In this document: positions 14,575-28,100 of the stretch, in pieces
Position numbering within the stretch: the stretch's first letter is position 1
How the letters are laid out: the number at the start of each line of letters is the position of its first letter
Assembly: GCF_021917145.1 (NCBI RefSeq)
Contig: NC_061077.1
Location: forward strand, 12,730,125-12,794,124
Reading direction: 5' to 3'
From: Hypomesus transpacificus
Lineage: Eukaryota > Chordata > Actinopteri > Osmeriformes > Osmeridae
DNA length: 64,000 nt
Translations under genes and position numbers: made by a program
Notes under the pieces: generated by a model
What the model saw: the letters and a program-made list of their open reading frames with translations, nothing else
The model's database searches: none
What the model was told of the DNA's origin: nothing

Positions 14575-16128
14575 TCACTGGATCTTAGAGAGCCCATTGG
14601 CCAGGAGGAGCTTGAAGGGGACGGTGGATCTGGACACGGTCTGGGGCAGCCTGTGGAGACCTGCAGGAGTCAAACAAGAGCAGCGTTTACTCACAGGTTT
14701 AAAAGGTGGGGGGCCAAACTGCAGCCAATGATAACTATTAGCGCTCCCCGATGGAAACAATGAAAGCAAAGACAAAAGAAAAGAGAGTTTGAGTCGAAAA
14801 GAAAGACCATTAATCACAGAACAAAAGCCAGCGGGGAGGCAGAAGGAACATGAGCAGGAGAGCCCAGAGTGAAGCTGATATTATCAGAGCCCGTGAAGGA
14901 AGGGGAGCGCGTGCGTGTGTTGATACGTGCAAGTGTGAGACTGTGTGTGCAGCTAGAGTATGAGCGTAAGCCTGTGTGAGTGTGTGTGCACGAGTGGAAG
15001 TGTGTGCGGCGCTTATTCCACTGCCCAGAGCCCTTGTTTGTGTTGGGCGGAGGGTGTGTGTGTGTGTGGGTGTGCTCCGTGGGGTCCCGGCGGCCCCTGG
15101 GAGGGGGGGGGGGATGACGACGACCTGCTCTCCCCTTTTGCTTTCCTGAGAGGATTGTATGCTTTCTATCTGAGGAAAGGAGACCAGCCCATAGAGAAAC
15201 ACCGAGCTGGACCCACACTGCCCACCAGCTGTGGGAACCACACTCCATCCCAGAGCGAGGGGGTCAGCACATGGAACACATCCCTTTTCACACACACACA
15301 CACACACACACAGTGGTGGCGGCGTGGCGGACTGACCAAAGGCCCTGATGAGCTCCCTCTGTACAGCCCAGGTGAGCGTGTTGATGAGGCAGGCCGACGT
15401 GACTCCAGCGAACAGCATGTTGTACAGGAACACGATGTAGAAGTTCCCCAGCCAGTTGTAGCGCCCAAAATCCCCCAGCAGGTCGAAGCGGGTGATCCCT
15501 GAGAGGAGATCCAAAAATCCCTTTGAGTGAGTTTTACGACGACCGCTCGTCCATGCGACCATGCGGTCGCAGGGATCGCAGTGGACGGAACACAAGTACC
15601 CTCTTGTGGTAGAATGTGGTATGACACCCGGGGGCCCACTGAAAACGGACCTCTAGGGCCTTGATTGTCACAGGGTTTATGCATGAGGACACGGCTGCGA
15701 GGACGACAGTGGAAAATGATGGATGATGATATTGCCTGACTGAGTGTGTGTGTGCACACACTTACCAAGAGTGCGGGAGAAGACAGGAAGAGCTGAGCTC
15801 AGAACCAGGAGAGACACACAGTTCCCGATGATCTGATGAGATGAATTCAAGGTTAAAAAGTTTGAACACAAGCTGGGGGGGGGACAGGGGGAACGAAAAA
15901 AACGACCCCCCCCCAGACAGGAAGTGAGTGTGCCAGCAGGTGCGGCGCTGCGAGGCACCTGTGTGAGGTTGGTGTCCTGGGCGCGAGGCAGCAGGCCGTG
16001 GAAGAGCGACGTGCTGTAGAAGCCCACCACCGACGCCACCATCAGGTAGAGGATGAGCAGCACCTGCATCGCCGCCCCCAGGGAGCCAAACATGGAGAAG
16101 GAGGCCGTGCCCAGACGGGGGTCCTGGA

Positions 16129-16172
<44 letters not shown>

Positions 16173-19100
16173 CTGTAGTCAGCCCAAAGGCACAAGCCAT
16201 GCACCGCTGGGTCCAGCAGCTAACAGACACGGCCATCGACCGGGTCGAAAAATCGGGAACTTCGTCCAGGAATGCCAACGCAACAGTGTGCTGTTCAACG
16301 GGGAGTCTCCTCACCTCCATTCCTTTGGGCATGGCCGTCTCGTCCAAAAGAAGCTCCAGCACATTGAAACACACCATCAGCACACACATCACCTGAGGAG
16401 GAGGAGGGGGGGGAGGGGGAGACAGTACTGTGGTTAATACTCTGGTTCCTGCTCTGCTGGTGCGGTGGCCCGGGTAACGGTGTCCAGGCGAAGGTGGTTA
16501 CCGTCAGCGCCAGGAGCAGCAGCATGGCCAGCGGGTAGCCCAGGTTGCGTTGCCACGGCGACGCTCTCTGACGCATTTCTACGGGGCAAAATTGGGGGGG
16601 GGGGGGGAAAGATACGGGGATGAGGACAGAAACGTATCTGAGGGATGGAGGACGGGTGCAGGAGGACGTGGGGGGGGTGCAGGAGAGAGGCGTGGGACGC
16701 TCCCGTTCCCACGCCTCAGAGTGAGGCGAGGCGAGCGTTTGGCCGAGGCCGTCCCGGCGTTCTCACCCAGGGCGATGCGCTTGGCCTGGACGCTGAGGAA
16801 CTGCCTCCGCACCGCCTCCACATTCAGGCCGATCCAGCAAGACGTAGCTCCACCTGCCACACACACACACACACACAGTCAACGACGACAGGAGCAGACA
16901 ATATTCCACCATATGTTCCGTGACAACAAGGAAGGCGCCGTCTTGGTTTGCGTTGTTCTGATGGTTCGCGTGTCCTCTCACCGTTGAGTTTTCTGGAAAG
17001 CGAAGCCTCCTCGAACGTCGAGCAGCTGGTGGTCTCCTCGAGGTTCTCCAGCAGCTGACGAGGACACGAGGCGAGAGGAAGGGAGAGCGACAGGTTAGTG
17101 ACCTCACGTGGCTGTCTACGTCCACGTGTGGAGATGACGTCGATATAAATCGGCTTGTCACTCACCCGTGGTTTGACCAATAGACTGCCGGTGACGCTGA
17201 ACATGCGCGACAGGCCGAAGGGAGTGCACACTGGAGGGAAAGGAGAGAGAGAGACAGAGAGAGAGACAGAGACAGAGAGAGCGAGAGGGGGGGATGGCGT
17301 CAAAACAGGAAGTACCAACAGAGCGAGTCCAGACAGATAACACGTGGATCATTGAGGATGGATCGGTGAGTGGACTTACCCAAGAGAAGCAGCACTCCAA
17401 AGAGGGAGATGCCAGAGTACAGGTAGGGCAGGTAGTACTCCCACAGATCTGGCACAAACAAGAGGACTAATAAGATCGAGATAGCGTAGGTCTCTTCAAC
17501 CAAAACGACCCCGTTTAGTGATATGGGCTTACATGCATAGAACAACGTCATCTAAGCAGTAAAAAGAGCCAACGTTTACAGAGCAGTGAATGAATCGAGG
17601 GTATTCCCTAGCGTGGGGAGTAGGAGTGTGTGGGGTGAGGCTAGCCCAGACTGGGGCTGGACCTGGTCCTGCCCGCTCACCGTAGAGGCTCTCCCTGGCG
17701 GTGTGGTGGTGGAGGGCAGCCGATGCCACCCACACCATGCCCAGCACCAGCAGGGTGAGGAGCAGGAGCACCACAGCCGTCTCGTACACACGGGCCATCA
17801 CTCCCTGAGCACATACACACACAGGAATGTAATCAATCACTATGACGACAGTATACTTCAGTAGCTTTGGTTCAACAGCTTCAATGGTGTTTTTTTGGTA
17901 TTTAAATGGTTAAAACGGGCCTTTTAAAAGCTAGGCGTGGGCACGAACGGACCAAGGCGTACCTTCTTACAGCCCACAAAGCCCTCCGACTCGGTGAAGA
18001 AGTATGCGAAGGGCATGAGGAAGACGAGGGAGAGGTTGGAGAAGAGGAAGACTAGGTTCCACAAGCCTGATGGAGAAACGACAGGGGAGGAGAGCAAAAT
18101 CAGACCCAGATTATCGCTTGTATTTCATAATAGTTCCGATATTTCTTGAAGGTACTACATATCCTTCTAACATCCATTCACATCACAACACTCTGGAGAC
18201 CAGAAAACAGCCATAGGGAACGACACTGGCTTCAGAATTGATCGTCGGGTAGTGCAGTGGGTTGGACTACATTGATTCTAGCAAGTCATTATCATTGTGC
18301 GGGTCACCCATGCATATCATTTTTCCATGACATTGTTTGATGGCCTCGTCTGTATGGAGATCCAAGGGACATTGTGTGGGACAAAGCCGAGTGTGTGTGT
18401 AGGTGTGTGTGTGCGTTAGCGGCGGGCCGTCCTACCGTGGATGAGCGAGCCGTTGAGCCACTGCATGTAGTAGCTTTGGGGGAAGGTGAGGAGCACCTCG
18501 TTGGACAGGATAGAGATAGGCAGCAGAAGCACAGCACACACTGCCACAGACAGGGTGAACGTACACAGCCATAGCCTGCAGGAGAGGAGGGGGGAGACAG
18601 GGCTCAGACCTTCTATCAAGTTCAAGTGAAGAAACGTAAAAACTTTTTATTTTTTCCTAATCTTATCCCGATCTTTCCTCTTTGTACTTGCTGATCTGGG
18701 TTCTGTACAAGCGAACCCGTATCTTTGTTTTGGGGTTAGGGTCAGTGGTCACACATGTTAAATAGGTTTGTCGTGTTTTTGGATACAGCTAGGCTTCTTG
18801 TGGGTGGTTAAGATCATATATGATGCAAACTGTACCAAAGCATATCTTTATGAGCAGTTATCAGTCGTGTCAGTCCAAGTAGCTCAGTGTAATCTTTCCC
18901 CCTGTGTACTTGTACACGTCTTTGTTTGTGCACCAGAAACTTCTCATCCACACGTAAATGTCCTAAAGGCTCATGTCTGCTCTTCCATCTATTCGATTGT
19001 TGGTTGTTGTACCAGACATTGACCTCCATAAATGACACCGTCATAACATACAGTACATGTGTTCTGTATCTTTACTGGATCCATGTTTGTGATCCACTGT

Positions 19101-22100
19101 TGAGGGCTAACGTGTCAGGGCAAAGGGCATTCAGACAAGCAGAGAGAGGCCAATAAAACTACAGCCAAATATCCACTATCAGATACTAGCCAAGACTCCC
19201 ATACTGACATCTAATCCCATTCTAACCAAGCAGGGTGAGTTAGTGAGCCAGCCGACATGTAGACTCCCGCTGGGTCAGTAAATCCTTTGGCTTTTTGACT
19301 TACGCAATTTTGTTGACCGTAGCATCTTCGATGTCATCTGGGGGGGGGGGACCAGAAACAGATAAACAGATGACGTGAGGACAAAAGTGACACGTTCATT
19401 TATGACAGACAGCTTCAACACTAAAGTCTTGACAGGACTATTTTTATATTGACAAAAGGAACTGGAGGAATTTAGACCTGTAGGGAAGGGGGGGAGGGGC
19501 TGATAAAAAAGATAAAATGTGAAAGACGGATCCATGTGGGTTGTGGTTTTGCTTCAGGCGAGAGCACAGCGCTCCGGCCCGGTTCTGAGAGGTTCATCTA
19601 AATAAATCTCACTGGCCACAGAATAGTAGAAATGTGTACTCTACGTGCAAGACCTTCTCAGAAAGAGGGTTGGGCGGGGTTCAGGGAAATTAATACACTA
19701 TTGTCAAACTTTGGCAAAGACGTCCTGCGAAAACGTTCCTGCTGTACACATACTTGAAATTAATACAAAGAAGGTTTGAAGAAGATACGTATACATGAGG
19801 AATATTTACCACATGAATGAATGATGCATCAGTAACCATTGAGCTAGTACCGGGCAAACAGATGAAAGCACTACACAAACAAATCTGTCAACATCCAGAA
19901 AACCAGATGAGCTAGCTAGCTTTTTACCAGTGAAACTCCCACTAGGCTGCTAGGTACAAACTGTTCTGTTGCCCGAGGAGGGCATGTGTTGGAAACAACA
20001 CTGTACGAGCTAAACCCTGAGCAGGCTTTGCAGACTGCCTTTCCAAAACTCAATAAACACATGAGCTGGCCGGCCCACAGTCACAGTGTCTGTCGAGCCA
20101 GAGAGAGAGGCTAGTCTGTTAGCGGAGCAGCAGCTGCTTTCAATAACTTATTGAACTGATTGCATAACTTCTGCCTCAATTGCACCGCGACACTTACCGA
20201 CGTAAGATTCTTAATCCGTAATGAGGTAACACAGTCCAATAGTCTGAGTCACTGTTTTAAATGAATTGAGAATGTGTACCGTTACCTATCCAAGCAGAAA
20301 TAATCTTTTAAATGTGTTGTTGGGTAAAAGACTAAGCCATATGGCTTTTTAGGAGGCTACCCACCAAAATGTATTTGTTATTCAGCACACACACAATGAA
20401 GGAAGAAATACTGCCACAAAACTAAACTCGCTGCTGGAATTTACCCACAGCATGTTATGCATCCAAGATGAACAGCAGTAGTCTGTTTGTGTTGCAGCAG
20501 TAGGGCCTCAGGCTGAATGCAAGGTAAGGGGGGAGGTGACTTCCAAGGAACAGGCATTCTTCCGGTCCCTTCTGTAGGCCCTGACAAACATGTGCACACT
20601 CACACTTCACATCTCTATGAGGGGCACTGAGGTGGGGGTTATGCAACCACTGGAACTCCCTCCACCATATCATTTGGAGCATAGTGTTCTGGACAAGCTC
20701 CAGGCCTGATGATTGATAGCCTGTTGTTACACCTGGATATCACACAAGGTTTTTTATTTATTTTTTTTTTATTTATTTTTTACATTTGAAGTTGGGTAAA
20801 GATTCATGAATTGTCCTTATTCTGTAGCCTACCACTTGTAGAATCGTCCCCAAACTTTACAAGACACCTCGAGAACCTCGATTGAGTTTCTGCTGCTGTG
20901 TTTTCTACAGCACAGGAGACAAAGTCTGCTGCAGAGTGAGAACATTCCAGAAAGGCAAAGTCATCAGCTAGCTTTTCAACATTGCTCGATCTAGCTCTTT
21001 GGGATCACTTCGGTTTCTGTTTGGGGATAGTTTTATTTTTTGTCTGAGCTTGTCGGGACTTTCTGTACAATCCCAGGGCCTGTTTCAGCTTCAACACCAC
21101 GTATGGTATTATTATGTCGAGAAATGTGACCATAACTTTGCAGTTAGCACGGTTGGATGGGACTGTAATCTGGGATTTGGGACTACCCTGATATTTGCAG
21201 ATTGATATCAATACTTACCAGTGACAAAGTCAGCATTCTTCTTGAAGTGAGTGAGAATGAGGTAGGACACCATGTAGAGGCATGTGAACAGGAGGACACA
21301 GATCTAAATGGGGAGAGACAGAGACACAGAGAGAGAGAGACAGAAAGACAGAGAGAGAAACAGTTAGTTTAACAAGGTCATGGCTGTACTGTGTCTGTGT
21401 TTTGACCTCACAGACCAGCTCTTCCTGTGGGACCAGATATGCAGACCACATAACCCTAGTACTAGAGTACTGTTCCAGGAAGTACATTTTAGTAATTTAG
21501 CAGACGCTCTTATCCAGAGCGACTTACACTAAGTACAGGGACATTCCCCCGAGGCAAGTCGGGTGAAGTGCCTTGCCCAAGGACACAACATCCTTAGGCA
21601 CGGCCAGTAATAAAACCGGCAACCTTCTGACTAATAGCCTGATTCCCTAACCGCTCAGCCATCTGACCCCTGGATCACATAACCCTGGTACTAGACTATT
21701 GTTCCAGGATCACATAACCTCGGTACTCGAGTACTGTCCCAGGATAACATAGCCTTGGTACTAGAGTACTGTCTCAGGATCCAAGTTATGTTTTAAAGGT
21801 CAAATTTTGCCATGTAAAAAGACAAGAAAAAAGGAGACACACCTCACAAAGACAAAAGATAAATAAACAAAGGATATCTGGTTTGTGATTAGGGAGTTCT
21901 GAACAGACAGTACTCAATCCTCCCTGCCATGCAGAGCTGGGCTCTTTATCTGATTGGCTGTCACAAGGTGATAGCACAGCCCTGCGTCTCTAGCGCTCCT
22001 CGGTCAACAGCCATGTGACGTAACGGGCTTATCTGGGAGGCAGGGAGAAGAGGGGTCTGGCTGGATTGGTGGCACAGATACTGGAGGAGACGACCCCATG

Positions 22101-25100
22101 GAGCAGCGTAGGAGACTCTTGGGTGGGAAGGGTGGGAGGCACAGAGAGACAACGCTGACCCAACAGACTGGGACAGACGAGCACGCTTGCATAACGGTGA
22201 ACTCGTCGAGGTGGCACCTTTTTATTTCCCCAAAAACGGCAAACGCGTAGGCCCAATCAAACGCCGATCCTAGAGCGTACACTACTCACCTGTAAGAAGG
22301 AACACACAAACTAAACGATGGCAGTAGCCGTCGAGGGATTGTGAAGACGCGTGGCTGACAAGGTCAAAACGGACAGATGGGGTCGGAGGAGATTACCCCT
22401 TCATCCAGACAAAGGGGGAGACACGGGGTGAGAGTGGGGATTAAGAGGGGAGGAGAGGAAAAGAAAGGGCAGACTAAACCAAGACACGTCAATATACTGT
22501 CTGTGCGGGCAGACAGGCCCCGACAAGAGATAACACTGAGAGCCGTCAAACAGCAGTCTGTGGTCTACGTGGTTTGGCTGTCGGACCGAATATAACACGT
22601 TGGTGTGTTATCGAAACATTAACACAATAAGTGAAAGAGTGGCTCATCCTTCTTTGACACAGAGAGCAAGGCCATGGTCAACCTAGGATATAAACCTTAT
22701 ATGTAAGATGGTGAGTTTATTGCATTCTGGAATCTAGTGTCAAGACAAGATGTCATTTGAGATTTTAATTCATTACTGTATTCCGTCACTTCCTAAGGAC
22801 CTTTTGTTTGCTTCTAGAACATGATGTTTCTGTGTGTCCTCCATTTTATTGGTCTCTATTCCAGAGTGACTTTGGAATGCAGGAGGTTTTCACAGTACCC
22901 TCATAATAGCCCCATTGAAACGTTAATCTAATCTGGCCTATATTGAACACATCATCATCCATGGCCGGTTCAACATAGTCGTGCTTTCATGTCAAAGTGA
23001 ACCAAGTGGGAGCAACCCTCCGAACCACAACATGACCTGGAGAGGATCCTAGGTGGCGTAGCCGGCCAGCCAGCCGCCATGACGCTCCCTCAAGCTCAGA
23101 GGAAGAGCAAGAAGGGCGGCAGGATGCAGGAACTAACCCACCAGGTGAGAACAACAGCAGTCAACAATAGATGTGAAGAGGGCACCTCCGGGCGGGCGCC
23201 ATGTGACAACGTGCTGCGGGGACTGCCGGATGCCGTGGCTTTCCTTTCAGGATACAAACTCAAGGACCTCTCGTTTCCCCCTCAGATAAATGACGGCCCT
23301 TTATATTACTCAAACCCTTGACGCTTAAATAGGTCTATATATTCTTTATGAGAAGTAACCATTCAGCAAAGCTGCAAGACTTGAAGTGGCCTATTACTTG
23401 ACTATACCTTGATTTCTTTGCTCCCTTCTGTAACCATAACGGTGGGACCTGGGAGAGCTGTTCTGTAACAAACAGTTAGGCCTACAGAACTCCCACACAC
23501 TACTCACACACTGCCTCTGACGTCTATTTAATAGACCTACGTTGTTTCCAAATACTGTATGCGCAGAGAATCTCTAACAATGGAACAGTAACAAAAGAGG
23601 AGTTAGATACAGACACCCCACCCCCACCCCTCTTCCATGGTGGACCCGGCAGTGTGACCCACTTGGAAATGACAACAATGTCAGACAATGACAGACAGTC
23701 AATGACAGAATATCAAACCTGCAACAGTATTTGGTTTTAAAGAATTTAGTGAATCAAGAGTTGCCTAGTTCAATAATCCTTAATCCAGTGCACACCTGAT
23801 GAACAAATGTTCTTTAGATTTGGGGCTCTTTTGTTGACAAACATGTGGCTTGTCCACAGGAAATGGGAGCCTTCTGTAATACGGAGCGGATATTAAGCAA
23901 GAAACAATGATTACAAGTGGCAGCTCCCAAACAAAGATAAGCCTGTAATTATTTTAAAATCGGGGGTCTAACTATGGCAGTAAATCTGCGTACCCAAGTA
24001 AGAGACAGCTAGAAACAGAATGGGTGTCTGGCTGTCTCTGTGTAGTGTAGTTCATCTGGCTAACTCCAAGGCTAGCTGGTGTAACAGAATATCAGCATCT
24101 CAGCTGTGGGTTTTTGTCTGAGAAATTTAGGATGTACCGTTATATTCTGAAATATACTGGTGCTAGCATTCCTTGCCAGCAGAGAACCCCCTCCCCACAT
24201 GACCTATAGATGACACTAGGCTTATGTAGACAAACTGACCTAGGTTGACCATTATCATACTAGAAGTGCAATAAATGTATTAACCTTATCTGTGTTGAGG
24301 GAATCCTATGGTCAAGCCTAGGGTCAGAAAACTCTGTAAGTTTCCACGTGCACGCGCACTCTGTCTCTGGGATCGATCATGTTGACAGCTGACATGCTGA
24401 GGAGGAGACTTCTCACCAATAAATGGTCTTACCTGAAGACTGGGGAGTTGGACAAACTTTGTATTGCGATCAGACTGTCTCCTTGCTGGCAAACATGAAA
24501 CTATTGTACTTTCTTTGAATCCGACGACTGTGCATTACTTGAGAAATTATCCTAACAGTTTTTTTTTACTTGTGGACGTCTGAACACTGGCTCCAAAAAT
24601 CCAAATTAAGACCTTCAAGTCTTTAAAGGGAACCAAAGTTGGTGAATTTGCTCTTCCCTTGCCTCCCTTACAAAGCTGTGGCCTAACATCTTTCCTGTCT
24701 TGCCGTACGCTTTGGGTTACTATCAGCTGCTGAAACATGAAATATACAGTCAGCATATTGTTCATCCCTAACAAGTACCATTCCAAAGAACCTCTACTAC
24801 GCCGTGGCACATAGTGAAAAGAACATTAAAAAAAAAACTGAATTCCATTTCAATGACCTGACCTCCCTTGCAGAGCAATGTTGTTCCAACCCCAAAGAGC
24901 TAAGCATGTTGGGCTAAGCCGTCTCATTCGTTCACGCAACTCTGTTTACAAGTGTATTCCCTGACTGACTGCAGGGGTGACATGACCAGGTCAGTCTCAC
25001 CTGTGAGCCTTATTAAAAACCCAGTGGACAGTGAAGAACTTGTGTGTGAAATGCAAACAACTGCTTGAGGACATCGACAGCATTATAGCTAAGCATGGAG

Positions 25101-28100
25101 CAGGAAGTACACCTACTGAGAGTACTGTACAAAGCTAGCAAAAAACATGTTTAAACAAACGTATTTAAGATATATGTCATCAAGTTATCATCAAAACAAG
25201 ATGTGGGTGTGTACAGCGCAAACGCTGTACAAATTATCTATAGCTGTTATGGTACATGAAGTGCACACATGGGAATTGCTGTGATTCTCCGGGTTAAAGA
25301 TTAATATCCTTGGCCGTGTTGTAACTAAAGCCAGTCAGGTCTGAAGTTCAGCATGAGCTTTCCACTCCATTCCAGATTCACATCAGTTCAGGTAAACCGA
25401 TCCAACATAATTTATAAAAAGAATATCATAGCATTCCAAAAATGCAAACAGAGACAAAGACATCTGAACTGGACTTTTGAGTAGGGGGCTGAAAGTTATG
25501 TAATTTAGAGGCCTTTACAGGGCCCCAGGTGCAAGGCTGGGTCGTACCCAAGGAGGTTAGCTCAATATTACAGTCGTCCCCTCACCCTTGTTTCTGCAAC
25601 ATTCTTACCAAATGACCAGCTGCAGACACTTATAAAACCCAGCTATAAAGCGTTGTTTGTAGCTTACTACACAATGAGGACATACAACTAAGCACTCCCG
25701 ATATCCATGCATTGAACAATTACAATAACATTCAATGATTTCCAAAACCATTGTTGATTTTATACAATAGCGTGGCGGTTTAGTATTGCTCACACTATAA
25801 AGACCAACAGCTACTTGATTCCATGTGTATCTAGAGTGACCAGATCCCAATTCACCAGATGTGGGACAAAGACAACGTTTGTGTGGGACAATGTGGGACA
25901 ATGTGGGACAATGTGAGATATCAATGCATCGAGGCAGTCTAAAATAAAATACAATTTAAATAAACATTTCTATTCTTCCCCTTTGCTATAACGTTACTAT
26001 GATTTGCCATTTGGTTGATTCAGCAGCACATAACAGCCTGCAAACAAAAAAGTAACAAATGTATTTAAATGCAACTTTCCCAATGGAGTTTTCATGCTGT
26101 TTCACAGTGCCCCTCAAGTTAACACTCCTGACTGTGTACAATCAAACAGAAAGACAAGGCTACAATTGTTCTTTCAAATATTGTCCTTTAATGTGCCTTT
26201 TCTCCAACAACAGAGAGCAACAACAACACAACCACATTTAAGTGTTTGCTCTAGTGAAACAATAAACTGAAGTACATACATTCAAGTAGAACATACACTG
26301 GATACATGGAGCACATAGGCTGATTATCTGAACATAACAAAACTTAATCAGTTCAGAATCACATAGAGATAAACTACACAAAATAAATGCATTTGAAAAT
26401 GCTCTGCAGTTACTGGACCAAGTAATGCTACAAAAACGCACAAATTGGTATAGGCACTACATAAAATAATAAATAAAACCTGAAGTGCAAATCAATACTG
26501 GTCAGGAGGTAACACAAACTTAAATAAAATAATATGTTTTCATTTTTCAATAAAGTGTTTGCTCTAGAAAAAAATAAACTGAAGCACATACAGTATTCAA
26601 GTAGAACATGGAGCACATAGGCTGATTATCTGAACATAACTAAACTCACTCAGCTCAGAATCACATAGAGATAAACTACACAAAATAAATGTTCTACTTG
26701 AATACTGTATGTGCTTGAGTATATTTAACTAGAGCAAACACTTTAATGAAATATGTTTAGTTAATCATAGAAAAATACACAATTAATGCTATTCCAGCAC
26801 CAAGGAGAGCACCTGGCTGAATTTTGTTTTCAGTTCTCTACATCACAGCAACAACTGCAGGCCCACACAGACGATGCACTCTCAGCACCACGGAAAGCAC
26901 CTGCCAGCAAAACACAAGAATAGAGCATTGTTTTAAAATCTAGCACCACACTGGATCAGTGCTCACAATATTCTAAATTTATATAGACAATGTTTATCTT
27001 ACCTTAGATGATCTTCTTGGCTTTATACTTCTTGCTTGAGCTTGCAGCTTCTAATAAGGCTTTCTGCTTAAGTGCATAACTGTAGAATTCCTTACAACTG
27101 TATTCAAAGTTGGTCTTGACTTGAATTTCACTCTTGATGAGCTCCACAGAGCAACGGTTCCTCTGGTCGGTCCAGGCTGCAGTCATCAGGGAAAACACTC
27201 TCTCTACAGATGCGTTGGTTATTGGGATGCTGAAGACAAAGGAGGCAACTGCAGTCAGGTTTGGTGTCTTCGTGCTTTTGAGAAAGGTCGACCACTTCTC
27301 CACAACAGGAGCTCTTCTCTGCACAATTTCCGGCTGGCGTGGCAGAGTCACACAGTACTCCTCGTAGAGTTCGTCCATGTCCAGTTTCCCCCCTATATGT
27401 AGGGCCTCCACGGCATCACTGAGCTGGGTGAATGTAAAGCTGTTCTTCAGTGACAAGCAGGCAACTTTCTTCTGATAGTTGGTGTTGTTGAAGTCATACC
27501 ATTTTTCCAGGTAGTTGAGTGCTGTCTGGTAGAAGTTGGACATATCCTCTTTGATTGATGCTGCCTTTTGGTCCGGAAACTGTTGGACAATCGCACTGGT
27601 CTCCATTCCAAAGAAGGAATCGATCTGTCGCTGATTGAGCTTGGTCTTGAGGGTCTGCATGATGTCATAGAGCTCACAGATGGTCCCATCCTGTCCCTCC
27701 AACAGCAGCACAACGTCATGGAACACCTTGAGTATGTTGTTGAGGAAAGCCAGGTAGGCCTGCAGCTCAATGGGATGCCCCTCACCATCCTGATCTGATT
27801 TTAAGAGCTTCCACAGTACTTTTGGGCACTCACTCTCTCCCAGCGACAAGAAGTAGCTCTTGATAGCTGCCCAGCTGTTATGTAGCCTCTGGACAGCAGG
27901 CCACAGACTTAACCACCTTGTTGGTACATGTCGCCGTACAGCATGATAGTCTTCCTCCACAAAGGCGAACACTGCTTTTAATTCCTCTGTGCGCTTTGCT
28001 GAGACTGAAAAGTGGCTGAATATTTTGTTGACTACAGATTCAATGTCAATGTTCAGCATGTCTCCAGCATGCTTTGCACAGTTGTGCACTATGTGGGCCA

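Larger units (their letters stand above)
21304..25823 (-). other. lmbr1l intron 1, part downstream of the hAT insertion
   Basis: Intronic sequence with one SINE-interrupted minisatellite near 21443-21783 and a possible unassigned exon at 23079-23144 on the plus strand. The rest shows no recognised features. Confidence 0.6.

Noticed and set aside
14810-16204. Long minus-strand frames of up to 261 codons through CA/GT tracts
   Set aside because: They read through lmbr1l introns and microsatellites. Only the exon parts align with the LMBR1L family.
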